From a virus, in IMG/VR virus record IMGVR_UViG_3300033388_002136, positions 1-34,595 of that record: DNA of 34,595 nucleotides; one strand, given 5' to 3'. Under the pieces are notes generated by a model. It did no database searches. It saw only the letters and a list, made by a program, of their open reading frames with translations, and had not been told where the DNA came from. Within the stretch, counting starts at the first letter, position 1; each line of letters starts with the position of its first letter. This document shows positions 23,121 to 29,670 of this stretch, one piece after another. The translations under genes and the position numbers were made by a program.

Positions 23121-23309
23121 ATGGGACAAGCTAAAAACAGAGGTACATTTGAAGAACGTAAGAAGCAGGCTATTGAGCGCGATGAAAAGCTATTCCTAGC
23201 CAAGCGTGAAATTGAGTTACGGAAACCATCACCAAAACACGCTCAATTGATTGGTATAATGGCTGCAATGTCAATGAGTAGACGTAGATCGTTTTTAACC
23301 CAACCATAA
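23121..23309 (+). CDS. Small conserved protein (62 aa)
   Basis: MGQAKNRGTFEERKKQAIER... is a widespread short protein type in phages and bacteria; function unknown. Basic and helical. GAGAGG before the ATG. Confidence 0.65.
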   Translation: MGQAKNRGTFEERKKQAIERDEKLFLAKREIELRKPSPKHAQLIGIMAAMSMSRRRSFLTQP

Positions 23310-23322
23310 CAAGGGGTATAGA

Positions 23323-23535
23323 ATGAGTTATCATGGCGATTGTAAACATAACTGCGGTGGAACTGATTGCCCCGCGCTGGAGCCTATTGAATTTATTTAC
23401 AGCATACGTTCAACGCCTTGTGCCCCCATTGAGTTTTGGTGGCGAGAAAACCCGTATTCATGGACGCTAGATTACTTCGATGATTGGAGATGTGTAGTTG
23501 ATTATTTGAGATATAAATATAACGTAACCCATTAA
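23323..23535 (+). CDS. Hypothetical Cys/Trp-rich protein (70 aa)
   Basis: CKHNCGGTDC near the start and a Trp/Tyr-rich body. AAGGGG lies before the ATG. No family recognised. Confidence 0.55.
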   Translation: MSYHGDCKHNCGGTDCPALEPIEFIYSIRSTPCAPIEFWWRENPYSWTLDYFDDWRCVVDYLRYKYNVTH

Positions 23536-23585
23536 TATACCCTATAACGAATATACGGTAAAGAGTATAGAGCTATGAGTGAAAT

Positions 23586-24056
23586 ATGAAACCATCAATT
23601 GTAATGGCTATGCAATCTCACAGAGCCAGAGACTATCTATCAGTGGGGAGAACGACAAAGGTAAACTTCGACCCATTCACAGCCGCCGCCATGTGTAGAG
23701 GCGTTCAGAGGAAGCACTACCTAGCCGCCAGAGTCCATTATTGTCTTGATTTGTCGGGTATTCGGCAACTAGAAAAATGGCTTATGTCAGTAGCGCAAGA
23801 CTTTGAAAAACAAGAGAAATGGAGAGTGCCAAAAGGAAGAAATTACTTAACAAACATGTGTTTGCTTGCTATAATTGAAGCTCATGGAAGTCAAGATATG
23901 AAGTTCGCAAAACAAAAGGCCGAATGGGTGGGGGTAAGTGAGTCCCAATGGAATAGAGTATGGCAAACAAGATACGAGGCTATTTATTTACGGCTAATGG
24001 GTTGGGTTGATATAGCGACAAGACAAATAATAAAAAATCAATATGGGTCAAGTTAG
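23586..24056 (+). CDS. Possible late-gene regulator (Q-like position)
   Basis: 156 residues. The C-terminal half (KAEWVGVSESQWNRVWQTRY) has the look of an HTH seen in phage antitermination or late-regulatory proteins, and it is the last ordinary gene before a strong promoter plus terminated leader, the place of Q in lambda. The N-terminal half has a Cys-containing RGVQRKHYLAARVHYC. It is not assigned to a specific Q family; the regulator call comes from position and partial resemblance. Its stop overlaps the following endonuclease gene. Confidence 0.5.
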   Translation: MKPSIVMAMQSHRARDYLSVGRTTKVNFDPFTAAAMCRGVQRKHYLAARVHYCLDLSGIRQLEKWLMSVAQDFEKQEKWRVPKGRNYLTNMCLLAIIEAHGSQDMKFAKQKAEWVGVSESQWNRVWQTRYEAIYLRLMGWVDIATRQIIKNQYGSS

Positions 24057-24486
24057 ATATCACAGAGTATTTCAGAGGGATGAAATTTATAACCAACATA
24101 AATTATGTTGTGTGGAGGGATGCGAAATACACAGGGAAAAAATAGAGAAATACTGTTATCTACACCAAAGGCCAGAGGAAGAAAGCGAAGAACACAAGGA
24201 AAGGATGTGTTACTTCATAAAATCAGAGGATGATACGCTATTAAAAATAGGTAAAAGCAGGGATATAGGTGCGCGTCTTGCATCATTACAGACAGGCTCA
24301 CCACAAAAGCTTGTTTTGATAGGCATGTTTCCCAATAATGGGAACTTGGAAAAGAAGCTACATAAGCGGCTAAGACAGTATAGAACACATGGAGAATGGT
24401 TTAAAATTGAAGGGGAAATTGAGGAACTATTGTGTATTGTTAGATCAGGTGATGACATTAAATTGATTAAATATCTGAAAAGTTAG
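24043..24486 (+). CDS. GIY-YIG (T5orf172-like) endonuclease
   Basis: 147 residues. An N-terminal Cys/His cluster (C22-C23-x3-C27, C38, H41) precedes a GIY-YIG-type domain: CYFIKSEDD then LLKIGKSRDIGARL (R78 region) and NLEKKLHKRLRQYR with E103 and H107, ending HGEWF. The pattern fits the T5orf172/Mug113 subfamily, which includes homing nucleases. It sits between the Q-like gene and the late promoter, so it is probably a mobile insert. Overlaps the previous gene by 14 nt. Confidence 0.72.
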   Translation: MGQVRYHRVFQRDEIYNQHKLCCVEGCEIHREKIEKYCYLHQRPEEESEEHKERMCYFIKSEDDTLLKIGKSRDIGARLASLQTGSPQKLVLIGMFPNNGNLEKKLHKRLRQYRTHGEWFKIEGEIEELLCIVRSGDDIKLIKYLKS

Positions 24487-24495
24487 ACGATTGTC

Positions 24496-24524
24496 TTGAC
24501 AACCGCAATCGCTAGACCTACAAT
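24496..24524 (+). promoter_or_regulatory. Strong sigma70-like promoter (pR'-like)
   Basis: TTGACA (24496-24501) and TACAAT (24519-24524) with a 17-bp spacer: near-consensus. Transcription would start close to 24531, in front of a gene-free stretch that ends in a terminator. Confidence 0.75.
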
Positions 24525-24530
24525 TATCTA

Positions 24531-24863
24531 GAGTGGATTAGCATCACTTAAATGTTAGTGTAATAAGCGCATTAAGACCCGATAACCCTCCAATAAGGCA
24601 GCGCAAATGAATTCTCTAGTGGGTAGCCGTGACTGGTGAGAGGCTAAAGATAACGCAGGATAAAAGTATCGTTTGGCCTTTACCTGCCATAAATAATTAA
24701 TTATCGGCACTTGTCATGCTGAATGTAGTTATTTATGTAGACCTTACCTAGTTCATAAAGAAGACCGAAAGAAGTGCCTGCTATTGGTACGCAGGAATAA
24801 TAAAACCTCCATAGTGTGTATTGTCCCTAGTGAGCTTATTCTCTGTAGTCTAGGGGCTTTTTT
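24531..24863 (+). ncRNA. Candidate structured leader/ncRNA, about 333 nt
   Basis: No ORF of note. Paired arms: TAGCC/GGCTA (24624/24642), GCAGG-TAAA-G with C-TTTA-CCTGC (24655-24687), GGCACTT/AAGTGCC (24706-24712/24772-24778) enclosing TTTATG/CATAAA (24732/24754), and CCTGC/GCAGG (24777/24791). GCAGG and CCTGC each occur twice, so alternative folds are possible. It starts at a near-consensus promoter and ends at a terminator, as lambda 6S RNA does between pR' and tR'. No known RNA family is recognised. Confidence 0.6.
24825..24863 (+). terminator. Intrinsic terminator of the leader RNA (tR'-like)
   Basis: CCCTAG (24825-24830) pairs with CTAGGG (24850-24855) and is followed by GCTTTTTT. The loop is long (19 nt). 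Faces right. Confidence 0.68.
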
Positions 24864-25077
24864 AATTGGATTCACTACTTATTGTAGATGAACTTACCGA
24901 GGCTTCGGATAGCTGAGCCAGCGTAGCAAATCAGCGTCCAATCTTACAAAGTACCCACAATCCCGCTCAGGAACCCTAAGATTCTTTTAACTTAAGGCTT
25001 TGTTTTTGTTCCGTTATGGGAATTCCCATTTCGGGGAAAGCACCCCCAGAGGACTATAAGCCGTAGGGGTAAACGGG
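24864..25077. other. Gene-free stretch with further hairpins and a palindrome
   Basis: No gene seen. ATTGGA/TCCAAT (24865/24937) encloses GGCT/AGCC; a second rightward terminator follows. ATGGGAATTCCCAT at 25016-25029 is a perfect 14-bp palindrome. Arms AGCAC (25039) and GTGCT (25095) enclose two smaller hairpins, which reach into the end of the leftward gene. It could be a tandem terminator or antiterminator leader, or a protein-binding site. Confidence 0.4.
24975..25010 (+). terminator. Second rightward terminator-like hairpin
   Basis: CCTAAG (24975-24980) pairs with CTTAAGG (24991-24997) with one bulge, followed by CTTTGTTTTTGTT. Weaker than the one at 24825. Confidence 0.45.
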
Positions 25078-25284
25078 TTACAACCTTGTGGTTGGTGCTG
25101 ATGGGTCTATTTTAGATAGCTTATCCATAGCATTGTTAAACTTGCGCTTATGTGTTCTGACAGACGGAGAGATATGTTCCGCCAAGCCTGCGCCGCAACT
25201 ATAATTGTCAAGAGCATCATGATAGGCGTTATAATGCTTTTTAGCTGCCGTTTTTAGTATAGTGATTTCTAATTGTTTAAGCAC
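25078..25284 (-). CDS. Hypothetical accessory protein (68 aa)
   Basis: GTG start with a GGAGG site five bases upstream. Basic and helical, with one CGAG stretch. Last gene of the leftward accessory cluster; no family recognised. Confidence 0.6.
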   Translation of the reverse strand: MLKQLEITILKTAAKKHYNAYHDALDNYSCGAGLAEHISPSVRTHKRKFNNAMDKLSKIDPSAPTTRL

Positions 25285-25285
25285 A

Positions 25286-25381
25286 TTAACCTCCTAACAC
25301 TGGTATTATAAAATATAACGTAACTAACGAACACCACACAAAGGCCAATAAACCTATATAGTAGTACGGTAGGAAGCTCAC
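25286..25381 (-). CDS. Small membrane protein (31 aa, GTG start)
   Basis: MSFLPYYYIGLLAFVWCSLV... is almost wholly hydrophobic, beginning at a GTG that overlaps the lipoprotein stop (TAGTG). It uses a different frame from a longer alternative ORF (25269-25496), which overlaps the lipoprotein gene and lacks a ribosome site. Its stop lies just after the GGAGG site of the next gene. Confidence 0.4.
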   Translation of the reverse strand: MSFLPYYYIGLLAFVWCSLVTLYFIIPVLGG

Positions 25382-25551
25382 TAGAGTATAAATCTTGCTG
25401 TATTTTTGCAAGATACCTGTATATCACCGACGAGATGAGTAATGATATCAACGCCGTCATTGTCTTTACATAATTCGGTAGCCCGAGTAATTTCACCGGA
25501 ATTTACAGAGCAGCCAGTTAATAAAATGGCTATAATTAGTAGCTTTTTCAT
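25381..25551 (-). CDS. Small lipoprotein (56 aa)
   Basis: MKKLLIIAILLTGCSVNSGE: two Lys, a hydrophobic stretch and the lipobox LTGC, so Cys14 would be lipidated. The mature part has two Cys (near residues 28 and 48). Small lipoproteins of this form occur in many phages; some block superinfection at the periplasm. Its frame excludes the overlapping 75-aa alternative. Confidence 0.7.
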   Translation of the reverse strand: MKKLLIIAILLTGCSVNSGEITRATELCKDNDGVDIITHLVGDIQVSCKNTARFIL

Positions 25552-25565
25552 AGTTTTAATCCTCT

Positions 25566-25739
25566 TTAATGGTTAAGTAATAGTAATAAAGCCATTATAC
25601 CTGCGGCTAAACAAGCCGCTATAAGAGCCAACACCCATTCAGGCACCTTCTTATTAAGGAACATCTCAGGGGTATACCGTCTAGGATAATACCTATGTCT
25701 TTCAGTACGGATACAGTTTGATGGCGTGTTAGATTTCAT
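25566..25739 (-). CDS. Tail-anchored small membrane protein (57 aa)
   Basis: A basic, Arg/Tyr-rich N-terminus (RTERHRYYPRRYTPE) is followed by one hydrophobic helix at the end (WVLALIAACLAAGIMALLLLL). The topology would put the basic part in the cytoplasm. Overlaps the upstream gene by 11 nt. Confidence 0.6.
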   Translation of the reverse strand: MKSNTPSNCIRTERHRYYPRRYTPEMFLNKKVPEWVLALIAACLAAGIMALLLLLNH

Positions 25740-26004
25740 TAGTTAACTCCTTATTGATTTGATATACCCAAGCTTTGGAATGGTATTTCGGGGAACGGTT
25801 CAAGTATCCCTTTTTATACAAGTGATAAAGATGATACATAGCCATTGAATGGGACATTTCACCCATTTCGGACAATTTATTTGAAGTTATATTGCCACAA
25901 GCAGATATAAGACTAATTATATTTGTCTGATATTCAGAGATGAGTAATTTATTAAACCCCTTAGTATCAGAAAGGATGCAGGCTCTGATCTGTTTAGGTT
26001 TCAT
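25729..26004 (-). CDS. wHTH-like DNA-binding protein (91 aa)
   Basis: Start at the ATG at 26004 (ATGA overlap, GGGAAG upstream). A winged-helix pattern is visible: ISLISACGNITSNKLSEMGE, MSHSMAMYHLYHLYKKGYL, then AWVYQI as the wing strand. Probably a small transcriptional regulator, perhaps acting on the cluster promoter region near 28300. Confidence 0.6.
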   Translation of the reverse strand: MKPKQIRACILSDTKGFNKLLISEYQTNIISLISACGNITSNKLSEMGEMSHSMAMYHLYHLYKKGYLNRSPKYHSKAWVYQINKELTNEI

Positions 26005-26327
26005 GATTCTTCCCATTCAATACGGGCATAACAGCCTTCAGGGAAGTGCTTATAAACTAATTCATCGAATTCGGTAAAAGTATGATTTTTACGTTCTCGT
26101 TCAATAAATACTTCTTTATTGTAAATAGAATAGCCATCTTTTAACTGAAGTTTATAACTATTTTTCATTGGTTCATCAGATAAAATACCGACAATAAAAG
26201 GCTGTTTCGACGGGAAATTAAAATAATTTCTTAAATCGTTATGGCATAATATCGGAGTATTGGCAATATAATAACAAGCACCTTCACTAAAATGTTGACG
26301 TAGTTTCAGCTTAAACTCTTTTTTCAT
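26001..26327 (-). CDS. Hypothetical accessory protein (108 aa)
   Basis: Start at the ATG at 26327 (GGAG eight bases upstream). Soluble, basic and aromatic (KLKLRQHFSEGACYYIAN...). No family recognised; coupled to the wHTH gene. Confidence 0.55.
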   Translation of the reverse strand: MKKEFKLKLRQHFSEGACYYIANTPILCHNDLRNYFNFPSKQPFIVGILSDEPMKNSYKLQLKDGYSIYNKEVFIERERKNHTFTEFDELVYKHFPEGCYARIEWEES

Positions 26328-26353
26328 AATATACACTCCATAGGGTTATATAG

Positions 26354-26569
26354 TTAGTTAAAGCCGTTTATAAATTTACGCATTTCTTCTGGTGAGCCAC
26401 TATTAACGGCCAGCATACCCAACAGAAATGCTATATGGGCACTATCAGAAGTTTCTTTATGCTTACCTAGGTCACTAAGTAGTGAAGAAAAGGCTTGCTG
26501 ATTATCGCCAGCATCAACATATTCTAAAGCGCGGTCTTTGCACCATTGTAAATGTTCTGATCTGTTCAT
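26354..26569 (-). CDS. Conserved phage protein (71 aa)
   Basis: MNRSEHLQWCKDRALEYVDA... then SDLGKHKETSD and PEEMRKFINGFN. This is a recognisable conserved small phage/prophage protein type of unknown function. Its ATG overlaps the stop of the RHH gene (TAATG). Confidence 0.72.
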   Translation of the reverse strand: MNRSEHLQWCKDRALEYVDAGDNQQAFSSLLSDLGKHKETSDSAHIAFLLGMLAVNSGSPEEMRKFINGFN

Positions 26570-26721
26570 TATTTACCCCCTAGTAAGTCAACAGCCTTTA
26601 GAACCTGAACACGGGTAAAGTCAGCTACCTTACGATTATCAAGCTTAGCGGCCTCTTTAATGGCTTTAAACTCTGTTTTAGTAACCCGAAGCGGGATTAA
26701 TTTAGTACGGTTTTCTTTCAT
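26569..26721 (-). CDS. Ribbon-helix-helix-like DNA-binding protein (50 aa)
   Basis: MKENRTKLIPLRVTKTEFKAI...: an N-terminal strand (KLIPLRVT) then two helices separated by a turn (TEFKAIKEAAKLDN, KVADFTRVQVLKAVDL) is the RHH/Arc layout. AAAGGAA lies before the ATG. Candidate regulator of this cluster. Confidence 0.65.
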   Translation of the reverse strand: MKENRTKLIPLRVTKTEFKAIKEAAKLDNRKVADFTRVQVLKAVDLLGGK

Positions 26722-26742
26722 GTTAATTCCTTTGGTTAGTGG

Positions 26743-26991
26743 TTAATTGTGTACATCTTTAATGTGCATTGATAAGCCAGCTTTTTTGACTCGTTTACCA
26801 CATTGAGGACAAGATACTTTATTACTGCTTATTTTTGAAAGTCTTTCTTGTTCTTCACGCGCTTGGCGTTCATAACTAATAGGGAAGCCGGGAGATTCTG
26901 TACCGTAACGGTCCAGATTAACATCGCCTATATATTCACCTGTTTCTTCGTCAAGGATGCCTTCAAGCATCATGTCGGCTATTTCGCCCAT
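26743..26991 (-). CDS. C2H2 zinc-finger-like protein (82 aa)
   Basis: The C-terminus CPQCGKRVKKAGLSMHIKDVH is a C2H2 finger. The N-terminal part (MGEIADMMLEGILDEETGEY) follows a form common in small phage proteins that have a similar zinc knuckle. AGGAGG lies upstream of the ATG. Probable nucleic-acid binding. Confidence 0.7.
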   Translation of the reverse strand: MGEIADMMLEGILDEETGEYIGDVNLDRYGTESPGFPISYERQAREEQERLSKISSNKVSCPQCGKRVKKAGLSMHIKDVHN

Positions 26992-27003
26992 AATATTTAC
27001 CTC

Positions 27004-27087
27004 CTAAAGTGAGTTAAGAACCCCTGCCACTATCAAAACGATAGCAGACAGGATGTAGAAACAAGTTAAAATGATACGTTCAAGCAT
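27004..27087 (-). CDS. Micro membrane protein (27 aa)
   Basis: MLERIILTCFYILSAIVLIV...: a single hydrophobic helix with a good GAGG site seven bases upstream. Sits cleanly between two genes with their own ribosome sites. Unknown function. Confidence 0.55.
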   Translation of the reverse strand: MLERIILTCFYILSAIVLIVAGVLNSL

Positions 27088-27089
27088 GG

Positions 27090-27503
27090 TTAAGCCTCAA
27101 TCGGATTATTTATGGTTCTACCAAGCGCAAGGCCAGCAAGCTGGACACCAGCTGACCACTCTTTAGGGGTACCGTTAGAGCCAATGTCTATATCATCACC
27201 AAAAATGTCTTTAGCAACGGCTAAGGCAGCTACAACGAAAATATCATAAGGCTTGTAGGCTGTTTTACAGAATTCAAAGCCTACAGTAGTTCTATTGAGT
27301 AAAAATGTTTCGTGTCCAGCATCATTAAGGCCATTAAACCTGACTATTTCAGAAGTTAGTTGGGGCGGTTTGTCAGTATTGTCATATTCAAAGGCAACTG
27401 GAATATGACAAGCATTGACTACCTTTCGTATATCGTCTGAATATGCCTTGAATTTATCAGCATCAAGTACGTTTTTAGTTGTAAAATAGTGTGTGTATCC
27501 CAT
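27090..27503 (-). CDS. Conserved phage protein starting MGYTHYF (137 aa)
   Basis: Start at the ATG at 27503 (GGAGGG seven bases upstream). MGYTHYFTTKNVLDADKF opens a family found in many phages and mobile elements, with a central GLNDAGHETFLLNRTTVGFEFCKTA and a KPYD region. Function unknown, soluble alpha/beta protein. Confidence 0.75.
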   Translation of the reverse strand: MGYTHYFTTKNVLDADKFKAYSDDIRKVVNACHIPVAFEYDNTDKPPQLTSEIVRFNGLNDAGHETFLLNRTTVGFEFCKTAYKPYDIFVVAALAVAKDIFGDDIDIGSNGTPKEWSAGVQLAGLALGRTINNPIEA

Positions 27504-27529
27504 TAGTTTGCCCTCCATAGGGTATAGTG

Positions 27530-27676
27530 TTAAGAGTGATTATGAGTGAAGCGGCCAGTAAACGCCCAGCCTTTCGGCTTAGTTGACTTAGCCCCATGAA
27601 ACCAAATAGTTTCACGATAGCCAGTTCTCTTATTAATTCTTGTTATTTCATGTAATGTTTCGGTAACGTGTTGCAT
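27530..27676 (-). CDS. Small basic protein (48 aa)
   Basis: MQHVTETLHEITRINKRTGY... with GGAG before the ATG. Basic, aromatic, rich in His; no family recognised. Confidence 0.55.
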   Translation of the reverse strand: MQHVTETLHEITRINKRTGYRETIWFHGAKSTKPKGWAFTGRFTHNHS

Positions 27677-27706
27677 GTTTTTACTCCTTTAGGGTATAGG
27701 TGTTAG

Positions 27707-27949
27707 TTAAGGCAGTAATGCCAAGCATTCGCCGGTTAGGAAGTAGTTCATACGTTGCCATATAGTAAAATTATTATCATGCTTACCTGATTCTATTTCA
27801 TGTGCATATTGTCTTTCTTTGGCGGCGTATTGCTTCTTTTCTGATTCCGTTACATGACTAGCGAAGCCAAAATCTTCGTCGAGGGCGTGATCTGCAAGGG
27901 AGTGATTGATTTTAGCTGCGCATATTCTGGCTTGTTGTATAGTTTTCAT
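27707..27949 (-). CDS. Hypothetical accessory protein (80 aa)
   Basis: MKTIQQARICAAKINHSLAD... helical and charged, AAGGGG before the ATG. No family recognised. Confidence 0.6.
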   Translation of the reverse strand: MKTIQQARICAAKINHSLADHALDEDFGFASHVTESEKKQYAAKERQYAHEIESGKHDNNFTIWQRMNYFLTGECLALLP

Positions 27950-27984
27950 ATCTTTACCCCTTATAAGTGTCTTGCGCGTTAGTG

Positions 27985-28254
27985 TTAACGTGTGAATCTT
28001 GGTAAAAAGAAGTTTTCCATTTCGCCGGAATCGCGGTTAATGTTCTTCTGGATTCCATGAATATCATGACCGAAATTAAAATCATCGGCATCAAAAAGCT
28101 CTTTAAGCTTTAATTTACTTGCTATATGCGCGGCGGTAATATCCATTTGTAATGATATTTTATCATCCCACGCAAAGCCTGATGTGATAGCTCGGTTAAC
28201 TATCTTGTTGATAATAGCCGTATCTTTCTTGCTTATTTTGTTCCAGTTAATCAT
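27985..28254 (-). CDS. First gene of the accessory cluster (89 aa)
   Basis: Start at the ATG at 28254 (GGGGG six bases upstream; the earlier ATG at 28302 lies in the control region). Begins MINWNKISKKDTAIINKIVN. Helical soluble protein; similar small proteins occur in other phages but function is unknown. Confidence 0.65.
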   Translation of the reverse strand: MINWNKISKKDTAIINKIVNRAITSGFAWDDKISLQMDITAAHIASKLKLKELFDADDFNFGHDIHGIQKNINRDSGEMENFFLPRFTR

Positions 28255-28290
28255 AATTAACCCCCTTAGTGTGTAGATAGAGCATATACT

Positions 28291-28310
28291 AAAAGTATAC
28301 AAAAGTATAC
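28291..28310. promoter_or_regulatory. Tandem AAAAGTATAC repeats in divergent control region
   Basis: Two exact 10-bp copies in tandem, each with the palindrome GTATAC, and a degenerate third (CATATACT) next to them, all between the accessory cluster (left) and the terminase operon (right). The 10-bp spacing puts the palindromes on one face of the DNA. Further AT-rich palindromic DNA (TTAATATTAA) follows. A likely operator for one of the small regulators; no firm -35/-10 pair is assigned. Confidence 0.45.
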
Positions 28311-28343
28311 ATTAATATTAATTAATTACCCCAAAACATTCTT

Positions 28344-28484
28344 ATGGCTGACATAAAATATATCTTCCCTGAATACATAGAAGAAGAAGTAAAAGACAGT
28401 CCTTATGCTAGTTTAATAATGCTGTGGGAAAACAACCTAGCCGCAAGGAAAGAAGTAGTTAATACTACATCAGAGATGATATGA
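28344..28484 (+). CDS. Small acidic protein before TerS (46 aa)
   Basis: MADIKYIFPEYIEEEVKDSP... overlaps the TerS start (ATGA). There is no clear ribosome site, so translation efficiency is uncertain. Helical, no family recognised. Confidence 0.5.
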   Translation: MADIKYIFPEYIEEEVKDSPYASLIMLWENNLAARKEVVNTTSEMI

Positions 28485-28885
28485 CAAAACAACAGCAAGA
28501 ATGGCTTGACCATTACATTGACACTGGTGACGCAAAGGAGGCCGTTAGACTTGCCTGCGGGTGTAAAGAAGAGTCAGTGAAGGCCAGAGCCAGCCAAATG
28601 AAGAAAACAATGGCCGTCGAGATAGATAAACGGTTAAAAGAAACACTCGGCCAAGATTCAATCAAAATGCTGAAGATAATCAGTGACCTTGCTTCAAACG
28701 CAGATAATGAAAGCGTTAAACTAAATGCAGCTAAAGACTGGCTTGATAGAGCAGGATATAAACCTATCGACAAGACATTAGACATAACTCCTGAAAGACA
28801 GATAGACGACATAGACCAAGAGATAAAGGAACTACAGGAAGGCATAGCCAAGGAAGAAGGTACTAAACTGAAGGTAGTCAAATGA
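28481..28885 (+). CDS. terS: Terminase small subunit
   Basis: 134 residues. An N-terminal HTH region (QQQEWLDHYIDTGDAKEAVR, then ESVKARASQMKK) is followed by a helical oligomerisation part (IISDLASNADNESVKLNAAKDWLDRAGYKP) and an acidic coiled tail. This is the standard small terminase subunit form that recognises the packaging site and hands DNA to TerL. Position ahead of TerL supports it. Confidence 0.8.
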   Translation: MTKQQQEWLDHYIDTGDAKEAVRLACGCKEESVKARASQMKKTMAVEIDKRLKETLGQDSIKMLKIISDLASNADNESVKLNAAKDWLDRAGYKPIDKTLDITPERQIDDIDQEIKELQEGIAKEEGTKLKVVK

Positions 28886-29010
28886 AGGAATGGGTACAGT
28901 TAATACTTAATGGTAAGAGACAATGGCTATACCTTAACAAGGCTTCAGTTAACCATAATGAATGGTGGGACAATAATCAGAATATAAAAAGACCAAGTAC
29001 CGGTAAATAG
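28882..29010 (+). CDS. Small protein after TerS (42 aa)
   Basis: MKEWVQLILNGKRQWLYLNK...: basic and Trp-rich, ATGA coupled to TerS. No family recognised. Confidence 0.5.
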   Translation: MKEWVQLILNGKRQWLYLNKASVNHNEWWDNNQNIKRPSTGK

Positions 29011-29329
29011 ATAACCATCACACTCACTCACCCATCCCCGGTATAAACACCATACAGCCCATCCTAAGCCTGTATCTATAGGTAAGGCAGGGGTAAGCAT
29101 AGATAGTCCTGTAGACAGGCTCCTATACAGTGATATAGATAGTCTAAGGCTGGATGAGGGGGGCACGGAGGGTCATTAGGAGTACTGATGTGTATATGGG
29201 ATATGTATTACTAACTTTTCGGGAGTATATCCATTACCAACTATCAATGACTTAGCTTAATTAGAACGCATATGTAGACATCTACGGACGACAGTGATAC
29301 CATTATGGTACTTACTTAGGGGGTGATAT
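29011..29329. other. Gene-free stretch with a long imperfect hairpin
   Basis: No gene seen. Arms CATCC/GGATG (29060/29152), AGCCT/AGGCT (29067/29147) and TATCTATA/TATAGATA (29073-29080/29134-29141) form one long hairpin, with CCTG/CAGG (29108/29116) near its tip. It lies between the small and large terminase genes, where a packaging site or structured RNA would fit. Which one cannot be told from sequence. Confidence 0.45.
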
Positions 29330-29533
29330 ATGTATCCGTGGTATAATGAGTTTGAGGGAATTTGGGCGCAGCAGCTAAAAGAAGAGGCTATTCGCTTAAT
29401 TAAGCTACAACCTTTCTTTGATTGCTTCTATCGAGGCACACAATGGAGCAAAGGGCAACGGGAAGTGTTGAGATTACGTGGTTTAGCCGAGCTACAGATT
29501 AACAGGATTATAAATGACCGACCTTCTCGCTAA
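29330..29533 (+). CDS. Hypothetical protein (67 aa)
   Basis: GGGGGTG precedes the ATG. Basic and helical (WAQQLKEEAIRLIKLQPFFD). Overlaps the HTH gene that follows. No family recognised. Confidence 0.55.
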   Translation: MYPWYNEFEGIWAQQLKEEAIRLIKLQPFFDCFYRGTQWSKGQREVLRLRGLAELQINRIINDRPSR

Positions 29534-29669
29534 ACTAGGTTGGTCACAAGCCTTCTTCGCCCGTAAGGTCGGAGTCTCTACCCAAACTGTCTCAAGGTGG
29601 TGTAATGGAGAGCCTAATTCAGTCGCTATGACATATTTAAGATTAACCGCTAGATTGTTGGGGGTGTAG
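29514..29669 (+). CDS. XRE-type HTH protein (51 aa)
   Basis: MTDLLAKLGWSQAFFARKVG, then VSTQTVSRWCNGEPNS: a textbook XRE helix-turn-helix (SQ-x2-A-x3-VSxxTVSRW), with little else. A minimal repressor-like protein starting inside the end of the previous gene. May regulate the terminase region. Confidence 0.72.
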   Translation: MTDLLAKLGWSQAFFARKVGVSTQTVSRWCNGEPNSVAMTYLRLTARLLGV

Positions 29670-29670
29670 A

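Noticed and set aside
24531-24863. Group I intron, tmRNA, RNase P RNA or SRP RNA
   Set aside because: None of the conserved core sequences of these RNAs could be found; promoter-to-terminator layout fits a leader RNA better.
25269-25496. 75-codon minus-strand membrane-like frame
   Set aside because: It overlaps the lipoprotein gene in another frame, lacks a ribosome site, and a GTG frame coupled to the lipoprotein stop explains the remaining part.
10269-28302. Integrase, CI repressor or attachment site
   Set aside because: No recombinase motif, no repressor with a C-terminal dimer or peptidase domain and no tRNA-overlapping repeat was found in the window.
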